This document shows, in pieces, positions 22,926 through 33,480 of a stretch of 64,000 bases of DNA. Below the pieces are notes generated by a model. The model worked only from the letters and a program-made list of their open reading frames with translations. It did no database searches and had not been told where the DNA came from. This stretch comes from Sipunculus nudus (lineage: Eukaryota > Annelida > Sipuncula > Golfingiida > Sipunculidae): assembly GCA_026874595.1 (NCBI GenBank), contig CM049312.1:51217429-51281428 (forward strand), in the 5' to 3' direction. The translations under genes and the position numbers were made by a program. Within the stretch, counting starts at the first letter, position 1; every line of letters starts with the position of its first letter.

Positions 22926-23769
22926 ACATCCACCTCATAGCTGCCTTCACTGTTCACTTCTCTGAGCCCCATCCCAATGCCAGCCTCAGTAAACAAGAAC
23001 AAGATGAATCAGATATATTCATACTTTAATATTTTGTATAACAATTCGTCCATAGGTACCCATGTACATGCCAGAAATTATGTCAATGTTGTGTAATATG
23101 TAGACATAGTGGGCATCAAAATAATGTACATTGTCAAGACTGAAGAGATATTGTGTCATACAGTAACAAATTCATAAATCCCCTCATCAGCATAGTAAAT
23201 CATAACATCATATCTGTCAAATTGAAATCTTGCAGACTTCCATACACTATAGATCCTTCAACAAATAGCCTATTCATCATTCTACTACTGCTTATTACTG
23301 CTGTCATTGCATTCATATTTGCTCAGATATATCGCAATTTTCAACCCCTCCTAAATAAATAAAAAATAAACCACTATATTTTACTCTATTAATCCATCAG
23401 TCAGGTTATTTCATTTATTATTTACTCACATATTACATTACATTCCTTTATAATAGCCCAACATGTCCATAATATTCATAAGCTTTATCGACTCCATATA
23501 GTATCACAATGGAGAATCATTTATGGTCCAGTCACAATCAGCTGAGCGCCGAGACCCATGGGTCCCTTGTTAACTGCTGCATTTTGACAACAATCTCCCA
23601 AAATCAACAAAAATATAGAATATTGTGAACCCCATAACTTTTTGAAGTCTTAAATAATTTTTGGACCCAAATTTGATATGCAAGTCATTTTAACCAATTG
23701 TTTGGATGAATTTGAAAACTGGTGACCTTGAACTAAATTACCAAGGTCAAGAGTGTTTGCTTTCTATAG

Positions 23770-24437
23770 GTGACAGTGGCTGGGTGGGCAGCCAGTGGTT
23801 AGGCGGGTGAAGCTTCCTGTAGACAGTGCTGTGTCCAGCCTGATGTCAGTCAGATGAGTGTTTTGTGTAGGTGAGAGTGGCTGGTTGAACAGCTAGTGGT
23901 TAGGCCTGTGAAGCTTCCTGTAGACTGTGCTGTGTCCAGCCTGATGTCAGTCAGATGAGTGTTTTGTGTAGGTGAGAGTGGCTGGGTGGGCAGTCTGTGG
24001 TTAGGCAGGTGAAGCTTCCTGTAGACTGTACTGTGTCCAGCCTGATGTCAGTCAGATGAGTGTTTTGTGTAGGTGAGAGTGGCTGGGTGGGCAGTCTGTG
24101 GTTAGGCGGGTGAAGCTTCCTGTAGACTGTACTGTGTCCAGCCTGATGTCAGTCAGATGAGTGTTTTGTGTAGGTGAGAGTGGCTGGGTGGGCAGTCTGT
24201 GGTTAGGCGGGTGAAGCTTCCTGTAGACTGTGCTGTGTCCAGCCTGATGTCAGTCAGATGAGTGTTTTGTGTAGGTGAGAGTGGCTGGGTGGGCAGTCTG
24301 TGGTTAGGCGGGTGAAGCTTCCTGTAGACTGTACTGTGTCCAGCTTGATGTCAGTCAGATGAGTGTTTTGTGTAGGTGAGAGTGGCTGGGTGGGCAGTCT
24401 GTGGTTAGGCCTGTGAAGCTTCCTGTAGACAGTGCTT
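23770..24437 (+). repeat. 101-bp tandem array, about 6.5 units
   Basis: Units start GTGAGAGTGGCTGGGTGGGC and recur at 23871, 23972, 24073 and 24174, each exactly 101 bp apart, continuing to about 24437. They end in CAGATGAGTGTTTTGTGTAG. Units differ by few substitutions; the first two are the most divergent. Confidence 0.97.
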
Positions 24438-24940
24438 CTGGTTATTGATCTGTTGAAGGATGGAAGCCAAATTAAAAGCTGTTAGAACCACTGCAGCATT
24501 CAGCTGTAGACCGCCCTTGTCTTCAGATGTGATGGGTTGCCACAAGCATTTGATTTAACCTTGCTGGCATCAGCAGTTATACCTGTAGGGTTACTGTAGA
24601 ACATCAATCACAGATACACCCTGAGACCAGCAAGGCTCTTGATCCAAGTCACTGAGCTTTATATACAGGTTGTAGAGAACAGCTGTTGTGTCCTACAGGT
24701 ATGTTCTACCTGGGCTGGACCTGCTGTGTGTATGAACATACCCTCCATACCTGTGTGTGACCAAGGTGTTAGACTAAGCTACCTGAGGTATGCTCACCTG
24801 GAGGTATATACTTATCAGTCATGACATCTAATGTTATCTAAATTAAGATATTAGAACAAAAAGATTGCTCTGTATATTGGTTGGGGTTATTTGCATGTCT
24901 GTGTTTTTGTGTGAATCATGTATTGACATCTGGGTTGAAT
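24438..24940. other. No gene recognised
   Basis: Spacer between the 101-bp and 80-bp arrays. The 61-residue frame at 24639-24824 lacks supporting splice sites. Confidence 0.45.
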
Positions 24941-25405
24941 GATGGATCGAGAAGATACTGTGTCAGCCAATCAGACATTGGTGTGGCTGGTATTTACAGA
25001 GGCTGTAGGTTGTAGTGAGGAATGAATGGAGGGGATACCTTATCAGCCAGTCAGACACTGATGTGGCTGGTAGTTACTGTTGCTGTAGGTTGTAGTGAGA
25101 AATGGATGGAGGGGATACCTTATCAGCCAGTCAGATGCTTGGGTGGCTGGTATTTACAAAGGCTGTAGGTTGTAGTGAGGAATGAATGGAGGGGATACCT
25201 TATCAGCCAATCAGACACTGGTGTGGCTGGTATTTACAGAGGCTTTAGGTTGTAGTGAGGAATGAATGGAGGGGATACCTTATCAGCCAATCAGACACTG
25301 GTGTGGCTTGTATTTACAGAGGCTGTAGGTTGTAGTGAGGAATGAATGGAGGGGATACCTTATCAGCCAATCAGACACTGGTGTGGCTGGTATTTACAGA
25401 GGTGG
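24941..25405 (+). repeat. 80-bp tandem array, about 5.8 units
   Basis: AATGAATGGAGGGGATACCT recurs at 25021, 25101 (variant), 25181, 25261 and 25341, spaced exactly 80 bp. Each unit carries CAGCCAATCAGACACTGGTG and TGTAGGTTGTAGTGAG. Confidence 0.97.
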
Positions 25406-25853
25406 TTGGTTTTGGTGTTTTTATGGTGTTGTCACATGCATTTCTAGATGGAAGGTGAAGATCATTGTAAAGTACTTTGATCATTGACCCAGCAGTTGCT
25501 TCATTTAACAGTTTAAGGTTAACTAGTTAAGTTTCAGTCTGTCAGACTTTATATATAAGGCCTCTAATGGCACATGTACTGCAATTCTTGCTGCTCATAA
25601 GGATTTTGTTTTGATAACTCCTCCCCCCCCCACCCACACTCATACAATATTTTCTTATTATGATAACCAAACCCACAGCTAGGACACTAGTTTGACCTAG
25701 TATGATCACAGTATGGCTGTATGTGTAGGCATATATGCTGTGTGGTAGGTGTGGAACCTTCTGCATACAAAAAGAAAAGTTGGGAACTCATTCAAACACT
25801 TGCAATGATCAGATTGAATTGTCATTAGTCTTCCAGGTTAGAATGATATATAT
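25406..25853. other. No gene recognised
   Basis: Unique-looking DNA with a short C-rich run at about 25621-25631. Confidence 0.45.
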
Positions 25854-26060
25854 GTTGAGGTCTAGGTTAGAATCTGGTCCATTTTAAAACTTGGCCAGCT
25901 CAGATTAAAATTTTGCTCTGGTCTGATCTAGATTACAATTGAAAACAAAATTTTGATCTGGGTCAGTCTGGATAAGAATCCTGTGGTAGAGACTTCATGA
26001 TTGAAATCTGGTGTATCCAGATAAAAAACTAGGTCCAGATTAGAATCTTAATCTACCCTG
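25854..26060 (+). mobile_element. Single diverged arm of foldback family 2
   Basis: It starts GTTGAGGTCTAGGTTAGAAT, a decayed form of GTCGAGGCCCAGATTAGAAT, and follows the left arm of 13152-14237 module by module, including ATCCTGTGGTAGAGACTTCA. Similarity continues weakly into the core (ATGCACCATTTATGA). No right arm was found. Confidence 0.75.
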
Positions 26061-26064
26061 TGCT

Positions 26065-26840
26065 GGACTGATTGTTATTATCTTGATCTCTGTCATAGAC
26101 TCCAAATCCATTCCTGATGCACCATTTATGACATCATAAACATTTGCAACAGAAGCAAGAATATTGATAAAAAGTTAATACAATATGAGAAGCTGTATCA
26201 CTATCAAAGAGGTGGAACAGATCATCATATAATAATATCACAAATACCATCATTTTATTGTTGATTTTTCTGTTCTTTAAGCCCACAAAGTTACAACCTC
26301 TATAATTTATAACTGAACCAATAATCTGAATCAAAAGCTTTACAATATCAGAAGATCAATTTTTAACACCTCAGAAAAAACTAAATATGATATGCAGAAA
26401 AGGTGTTAACTACCAATGCTATGTCAAAACAGTAAATACTCGACTAAAATATAGGTCTGGAGAGCTGGAGAAAGTATATATGTTACACTAGTGACTGTAG
26501 TATTGTTATTCATTATCAGTTTAATGTATGTACATTTGAACAGTGACAACAGCTGAAAGCTGAGCCTGTGGCAGAGACTTCCATAGTCTCCAGCCTTTAT
26601 GCCCTCCTCTATGACATCCTCATTTGTCACCAATGTAACTTTGTATGGCAATAAAGATGTAGCCTGGCCGTGTAAATAGATTAGACATGGATGGCCCTCA
26701 CTTGGATCTCATACATAAGCACTACTTGTATCCTCAGGACCACCTCCCTGTCTGTTGGACCACAGAAGAGTCATTAGGCATCCTGCACCAGTAGTCACCT
26801 TAAACTGCAGTGTGATTCCTTGCTCTTGAGCCTCATTGTA
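26065..26840. other. No gene recognised
   Basis: AT-rich DNA with two short minus-strand frames (26134-26334, 26424-26651) that show no domain-like features. Confidence 0.45.
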
Positions 26841-27348
26841 TCTTCAGAGGATACTATGGTTTAGGCTCCGCCACCAAGATTTCTTTTGGATGTGATAACT
26901 CGAGAAAGATTTCACGGATATTTACCAAACTTGATATGTGCATAGATATGGGTGAGAGGACTATGACTTTGAGCACCCAGTCAGACAGGGCACAAATTGT
27001 ATCCGCTAGGTCTAGAATCTTCTAACATGACATTCAGGCAGGTCCTGGGTAAATCTGCATAGAACCCTGAAATTAGGTCATGGTGACCTATATTCTGTAA
27101 ACTAAGGGCCAAGAGCATGATTTTTAGCACCCTAAAATCAGATGGGCACAAATTGTATTTGCTAGTGTTGGAATGTTCTAGTGTAATAAAGAGGCAAGTC
27201 GTGGGCAATCTCCATGGAATCCTGAAATTAGGACATAGTGATCTATATTTTGTGTGCCACCAACCAAAACATCTTGGGCAATCTCCATGGAAACCTGAAA
27301 TTAGGTCATGGTGATGCATATTACTCGCCAAAATCATTTTAAGCACCC
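26840..27348 (+). mobile_element. Truncated GGATAC-family hairpin element
   Basis: A decayed hairpin GTATCTTCAGAGGATAC leads into ACTATGGTTTAGGCTCCGCC. The ATTTCACGGATATTTACCAA / GATATGGGTGAGAGGAC block matches the element at 55379. The rest is an imperfect tandem of modules ending CCTGAAATTAGGTCATGGTG at about 27068, 27221 and 27294. The 121-residue minus-strand frame here is a reading through these repeats. The element is cut at 27348 by a palindromic MITE. Confidence 0.65.
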
Positions 27349-27483
27349 AGTGTCTATTCCCATCACGACCGTTGAGATGGGAATGCCAAACGCAACTGGA
27401 AGTAATCTAGTTGAGATGGGAATTCCCATCTGAACTAGTTGAATTCCGAACTCAACTGGATTCCCATCTACACTGTGACATAG
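27349..27483 (-). mobile_element. Palindromic MITE-like element
   Basis: Inverted relative of 16191-16300, ending GATTCCCATCTACACTGTGA on the plus strand. It contains the perfect 18-bp palindrome AGATGGGAATTCCCATCT at 27414-27431 and additional TTGAGATGGGAAT modules. Confidence 0.75.
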
Positions 27484-27489
27484 TTATAT

Positions 27490-28300
27490 CCTGAAATGAA
27501 CCAGTTAATTTTGGAATATTTTAGTGTACACTTGTTCACATTGATATTTCCTGAAATGAACCGGTTAACTTTGAATTATCTTGGTTAATATTGTAGCTCC
27601 ATGGTGATTGCTAAAAACAAATAAAGTGCTTAAACAGTTATTATCTCCCAAAGGGGCTAGAAGAAAAGCTGTGACTCCCTGGTCATTAATTATCAGACAC
27701 TAATGTGACAACACTTAGCTGTAGCTGTGATTGACATGAACATGGTATTGTTGGAGCTGTGAGGGTGATTATGTTTACCTGGACAGTTTGTGATAAGGAT
27801 ATGCTACCTATCTGTACCAGCAGAGTTATCCCTGCTGCTGGATGCTGCTGGATGCTGCTGGATGCTGCTACTGATCTGTTTCTCCTTGATCTCTGGCCCT
27901 GTCCCTGAAATAGCCTGGAAACCTGGTCTGCTGCTGGGCTGTCTGATGATGGAGAGGCCTGAACCAGCTCTATGTCAGCTGACCCAGTACCTGCACTGTG
28001 TTTGTTGTAGCATCTTTCTTTCTGGTCCCACTGCAGCTGTTTTGGATACAAACAAACCCCACACGGGTTGGTCATTGGTCCTTCCTTCAATTACTGGGGG
28101 TGCATCTTTCCTATTGTGTTACTTGATCCCGAGCTATTACACTGTCATCATAAATAAATGTTGTAAAGGTTAATTAATATAAAGTCACATTATCCAAAAA
28201 AATGTCAAAGGCTTTTTAACCAAGGCAGACATTTCATTTAAAAAGTGGTAAATAGTTATCAGTTCTTTGAAAGTCAAACACGGGGAAAAACCAATAAACC
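27490..28300. other. No gene recognised; CTG-rich short repeat
   Basis: A short CTGCTGGATG tandem (12-bp unit, about three copies, 27832-27868) makes both strands open here. The opposite-strand frames of 134 and 127 residues are therefore probably chance. No splice sites of quality bound them. Confidence 0.45.
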
Positions 28301-28307
28301 TGATTTT

Positions 28308-28485
28308 CTTGTGTTATCATTGATCTTATGTTCATTACTCTGTGTTATCATTGATCTTATGTTCATTACTCTGTGTTATTATTGATCTTAAGTTCATTAC
28401 TCTGTGTTATCATTGATCTTATGTTCATTACTGTGTGGGTTATCTTTGATCTTATGTTCATTACTCTGTGTGCTATCATTGATTG
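28308..28485 (+). repeat. 31-bp tandem repeat, about 5.5 copies
   Basis: The unit starts ATTACTCTGTGTTATCATTG and continues ATCTTATGTTC. Copies vary at one or two positions, with small indels in the last two. Confidence 0.95.
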
Positions 28486-28794
28486 TTTGACAGACACTGA
28501 CAGCCAGCAAGTCTACAGCTCATCTGATGTAAAATTGTTAAGTTGTTAAGGGAATCCATGTAAAATCCATAACTTTGTCAAGTTATATGCACCGGCATGT
28601 ACATGCACCGGAATATCAGAATCACTATTGGTTCAGATAATTTAGCCCATGTCTGTCTGTGACCCTTTTTGTTTCTAAATTAATATTCCCTGAATAAGTC
28701 AGATGGTTTCCACCATGTTGACTAGTTTCGAAGACTAGTGACCTTGACCTTCAAAGTATAACCTGCATAAATAAAGCACATGAGGGCTGGTTCA

Positions 28795-29240
28795 GCCATG
28801 ACAGAACAAATATGGGTACACATGTACCCAAATTGGTAACCACTGTTGCAGTGACGATGCATCATTTCATTGGTTCATTTAAACTCATTTGCATACCCTG
28901 AGAGGGCACTTTTCCAAAAATTGCAGACTAGCTACTGTGCAGAAGCAGGCCATTAATGAGGCCTTACTGAAAATGCAAATGTTTTGGTTGAAGGGCATTT
29001 TTCGAACAATCTCAAAGGAGTTCCTAGAAGGGTTATGGCAGTCAGACATTCACGGTGGAGGCTACAATCATAACCTGGAAGGATCTGCTTATCTCTCTAG
29101 TGGAACATTTTTAATATTTATGCGCTTTCTATAAAGTATAAACCTGGCTTAATAAGAAGGTTTTTAGTAGAGCTGCATTTTCAGCTGACTAATCCCCTCA
29201 TGCATTTGATCATCCACCCACATGGTTATTGCGGGTTCAC
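28795..29240 (+). mobile_element. Diverged relative of TTA-flanked element 2
   Basis: Matches 9435-9880 in order: GGGTACAxATGTACCC, ATTGGTTCATTT, ACTCATTTGCATA, GGCCATTAATGAGGCCTTAC, GTGGAACAxTTTTxATATTTAT and the later GCGGGT block. The 81-residue frame at 28889-29134 is not preserved in the other copy. Neither terminal repeat was found. Confidence 0.75.
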
Positions 29241-31281
29241 TACACGGAATGAATTTGTTACATATTCTGGCCATTATTTAGACAGTTCGCTGCTTTATTG
29301 AATTTTGTTTGGATAAACACGTCATGATTGTTTTCCTTTGAGGATCATTGATAAGGAGTGTGCGTTACCCTGAGTACCCTTGATACAAACAATCAAATAC
29401 TCAAGGACTCAACCAAGATGGGGAGTAAACAGCAGAGACATAAGCACTCTATTATGGCCTGGGTATGAAAACCTGGCATTCATGTGTGCAGTGTTAATTT
29501 ATAGCCTGGTCACTGTGGACCAATTTTAACTTTCCATTGCTCATTCCCTAGAGATTTGTTCATAACTGGGGTCTTCTGTTGTAAGACTTGACTGCATGTA
29601 CACTCACTGCTAAGGAAAAAGAACACTGAAAGCTACATGGATAATTTTACTTTGTGTACAATCTCTAGATTTATAAAATGCTTCTGTATTAATTAACTGA
29701 GGGTGAATATCAAATAAACCAGAACAGATTATTTAATTATCATTCTTTGCACCATTTGGTATAAATTACATATTATTAAAGATTTTCTCAAGTTAAATGG
29801 TAACCGTGATAATATGTCAGAAATGGCATGCTTAAAGGTATATTAAGCCATTAGTGTTAGGAATTTATTGGAAATCATGTTCAATAATGGAAAGAAAAAA
29901 AAAACCCCAATAATAATTGATCATTAATTGATTATTTTATATAACCTCTTGTTTTTCTGTACAAGTCAGTATTCATGTAAATCATTATATTATGGTAACA
30001 GTAACTCTTTGTGAGCTTTAATGTTTAATCTGGGTGGGGAGGGGGTATCACCCTCAATGGTCAAGGTAATTGCTGATTGTTAATGTATGTCTACTTGTTT
30101 TAACATAGCGTTCTGCTTTCCTTACATTGCTGACATGATTAGAACAATTTATTTTCTTGAACTTTGCTTTTGTGTACATAATTGTGTTTATACATAATTG
30201 TTTATACAAAATGTAACCTTATTTTAATACATTAGGAAAGAAAAAAAGGCCAATCTTCAATGTAATTGATAAATTGCCACAACAGCTATATGAAAAAAAT
30301 GTGTAATTTTGATAGAAACTTCTATATATTATTAATGTATTTTGGACTTGTTTATTCTAGAATTCCCCAGTAAAGTTTAGTTTAGGACTAGATTCCTGTG
30401 AAGCTGGAGTCAGGCAGGCTCTTATCCCTCTTGTTCAAGTTGTTGTTGTGTGACTGCAGTGTATTATAAGAACATGTCACATTATGGTTCACATTTATAT
30501 GGTTGGTTTAAGATGAGAATATTCCTGGTGATAAAAGCAGTGAATAGGAAGCTAATACTAACAGGGTGGTTTGGGCATGCAGTCCGCTTACCAGCACTAA
30601 CAGCGTACTTGATCAGTTTCCTGCTGTCAGCTACCAGGGACACGGGGTTGTATTGATGAACTCGGCTCTGCTGAACCTCCTCAACAAATGATTTGTTCTT
30701 TTTGTGTTCTCTGCAGAAAATGTGAGCTGCTGGCTTTTTTGTGGACTCTGAAGGTATATGAAGTAATGGGTAAAACTTCTCTAGATGTCAGTGTTACCAG
30801 CCATACATTCTAATTTAACCAAGCTGATCGATAAGATATCCCTGATAGCAGCAATCTGTCTGAGTCCCACCTGAAGGCCCCTGTATAACAGGAGCCTAGC
30901 AGCAGCCAGCCACAGCTCAGCACAGGCACTATGCTGCTGCCTGCCATATGACTCATGATAATTCCATTAATAGTGTTATTTTAGGCTGTGATAGTTGGTC
31001 ATGCTGGCAGCATTGGACTGGAGATAAATGACTGCTGAATAAAAGTGTCATCTGGCCTCCTTCTTGGAAATAAGCTCTTAATTTTTCAAGACAACTTGTT
31101 ATCTAACAGGTTTCATGCTTTCCTTATTTTGAAAGTACCTTTGTGGATAAAAGCAGCCATTTGAAAACACAGTAATAAAGGTGGTTTAAATATAAGAAGT
31201 GAATGAGCCTTTGGGCGTGTATGCAGAAATAGTTCAGTCAGTATTTATTCCTGTAAATTGTAATATTTGTTGTTAGTTTTA
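29241..31281. other. No gene recognised
   Basis: Unique-looking DNA. A 37-bp stretch at about 30717-30753 between TTCTCTGCAG and GTATAT resembles a microexon by its borders only and is open in one frame; I do not call it. Confidence 0.4.
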
Positions 31282-32268
31282 TAGCTGAGCTGACTAAGTT
31301 ACCAGAACTTTGGCAATTGCCCCTTGTCCATCGCCCCTCCATAATCAAATGTTTCCTTCATATAACTCTCAGGCTGATCGTCACTTTTTCCCTTTTGCAT
31401 AATTAAATAGTCAGGCCACAATTTTCATTTATTGCACACTACAGTATGTACCTAATTGACTTGTTTTAACATGCTTATCAAAGTTAGTTTATTCTGATTT
31501 GAAAATGGAAAATTAACAAATGCAGTACAAACTGTAATGCTAATATTACAGTTGCTTTTGCACTTACATTTTACAAACAGTGATACAGACAAATTTTAAA
31601 CCATATGTTTGGTTTGTGAGCTGTGTGGTCATATCTAGGAGGATATTTATATGATCTTATAAACTTGATGTTATCTACAGACCTTGTTTAAATATTTATA
31701 AGACCATGAAAGTCTCATAAGGCCGACCTGAACTTCCTAAGTGACCATAGTGGTTATTCTCCTACACAAACATACACACATTTATTCTTCTACATAAACA
31801 TACACACACGGTAGAGTCAAACTCATTACATATTTTTGTGGGGTTTATCGTGCCTCATCCTCTCATGTAATAGGTTTTATATTGATTAAATTTTCATGAT
31901 GTTACAAGATGGATGATTCTCGAAATCTCTGTATGCATAAAATATCTTATATTTTCTCTGGAACATATGTAAAAGTAATATTTTTTCAAACATGTATCAA
32001 AATAATTATTTTTCAGTATAGTATTTTCACATGCATAATACAGACAGTCAGTTGAGATACTGTAACTGACACTTATACAAATGTGTGATAATTTTTCTTG
32101 TGGTCTATAAAAGTACATAAGCAACTCAAAATGTGTGTATTGTGTACATTTATCAAATAATGATATAAACAAATAAATTAACTGTTGCCTCATTTCCATA
32201 TACTAGGTTCTTATACAAATATTCTCCTCATCAGTTTCAGCTGAGCATCATGACCCACAGGTCCCTTG
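31282..32268 (+). mobile_element. Short TAGCTCAG-family hairpin element
   Basis: A decayed 5' start TAGCTGAGCTGACTAAGTTA is followed by a TTGTCCATCGCCCCTCC tract. The 3' end is CAGCTGAGCATCATGACCCA then CAGGTCCCTTG-TT. Confidence 0.6.
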
Positions 32269-32379
32269 TTTTAATCACAAATTTATCATGTGTTTTAAAA
32301 ATTGAAAAAAAAATTGACAAAATGATTAACTTCTGTTACAGGCAAATCCAGCTGAGTGCCATGTCCCATAGGTCCCTTG
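32269..32379 (+). mobile_element. Second, isolated 3' end of the TAGCTCAG family
   Basis: CAGCTGAGTGCCATGTCCCA followed by TAGGTCCCTTG-TT ends a fragment that directly follows the previous element. Two 3' ends in a row suggest a tandem or nested copy lacking its 5' part. Confidence 0.6.
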
Positions 32380-33405
32380 TTTTCTAAACATTTAAGTTGA
32401 TAAAAACAGATATATGAGATTATTTATGACCTTTATATCTCATCAGGTCATGAAATGTTCAAGGACATGTTCTGATCACAGTGGATCAGAATAGCTCTGA
32501 ATAACAGGCCAAATATCCACTAACCAGAAAATATAGGAGTGTGCAGTGTGTCAGCTTGATTAAGTTAGCTGAACAAACGGCCAGCAAGAAAAGATTTTGT
32601 AGAGTCTACTAGCAGCTGTTTAATATCCACCAACATAGAGACGCAATTGCACCACTTAAATAGATGTGTATATAGCAATAAACAAGTCTGTGATAATAAG
32701 GAATTGATATTGGAGACCTATTGATAGTGACATGTAGTACTGCTTTTTATATGAGACAAAGGTCAGCTGCAGTTATAGATGTTGACAGTAGGTCAGCATG
32801 CTGATAACAGGGAGATGTAATATAGACTAATAGATTGTGTGGTTCATCTTCACTCTGCCATTCAACAAGTTAATACCTGTGCTAACAGGGAATGCTGGTA
32901 TTTAGATAGTTAACTGGATTGGACTTGTCAGTTTCATCTGTGGGTTATAATTATGGAAGTTTGAAATTATATTGGTTGGTAGAGAATTGATTGACACATC
33001 AGAATGGTGACCTGATGTTCTGTTCATGCTGCACGTCTTACCAGAATGTAGTACATGTGTATTGTTATTCTAAGTGTGACTTGACAGATCTGACAGACTT
33101 AAACAGACCTGTGAAGCATATAATAGGTTGACGTAATCAGTCAAGTGGATGTGGAACCTTGTTTTGTTTCAATACAGGATGATAAAATGTAAATCAGCAG
33201 CTGGATTTTGGTATTAATGCAGGGTGGGTGCCGGATGAAAGCTCAATATGTAAGATTGGTGTGGGTCAAATTTTTCCTTGGGGGGAGGGGGGATTTTCCC
33301 CAATGCAGGGCAATGAGGTTTTCCCAAATGCATTGCCGGGCATATACAGGTTTGAAGGCTTGATCTGTGTGGATGATTCTGGCCAGGGCAGGGCTATAAG
33401 ATTAC
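32380..33405. other. No gene recognised
   Basis: AT-rich DNA with no repeat match and no coding-like frame. Confidence 0.45.
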
Positions 33406-33407
33406 AT

Positions 33408-33480
33408 GGCATTCCCTATCTCATCTAGTTGAACTCCTAACTCCCATGAAACTCATCTGGATTCCCATGTACACTGTGAC
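33408..33480 (-). mobile_element. Fragment of palindromic MITE
   Basis: CATCTAGTTGAACTCCTAAC leads into CTGGATTCCCATGTACACTG and TGACA, matching the terminus shared by the 16.2-kb and 27.4-kb copies. It sits about 12 bp before the start of the next hairpin element. Confidence 0.6.

Larger units (their letters stand above)
19421..23569 (+). mobile_element. Hairpin-initiated element (TAGCTCAG family), 4.1 kb
   Basis: The 5' hairpin TAGCTCAGCTGAC-TATAA-GTCATCTGAGCTA (19421-19451) is followed by a (CCGT)n run. The 3' end at 23540-23569 has CAGCTGAGC, an inverted copy of the first arm, a perfect palindrome GACCCATGGGTC (23553-23564), and CTTG-TT. The body is AT-rich with repeated modules (GACTGCCTAATATCAAAACC; TGCACATACCAAATATTAGG) and microsatellites at 21890-22013, 22129-22176 and 22892-22925. 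No enzyme is encoded. It is probably a non-autonomous Helentron/HINE-like copy, or two copies fused at their repeats. Confidence 0.6.

Noticed and set aside
24941-25405. TGTAGGTTGTAGTGAG as a let-7-like microRNA seed
   Set aside because: It lacks the TGAGGTAG start and any hairpin partner; it is part of an 80-bp tandem unit.
26981-27346. 121-residue minus-strand frame with repeated HHDLISGF motif
   Set aside because: The repetition follows DNA-level tandem modules of a truncated GGATAC-family element, and the frame ends where another element interrupts it.
27686-28173. Overlapping 134- and 127-residue frames on opposite strands
   Set aside because: A CTG-type short repeat keeps both strands open; no ATG or splice sites of quality define either, and the minus-strand one begins at a non-ATG codon.
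30717-30753. Possible 37-bp microexon between TTCTCTGCAG and GTATAT
   Set aside because: Only border sequences support it; such short pairs are expected by chance in a long AT-rich intron.
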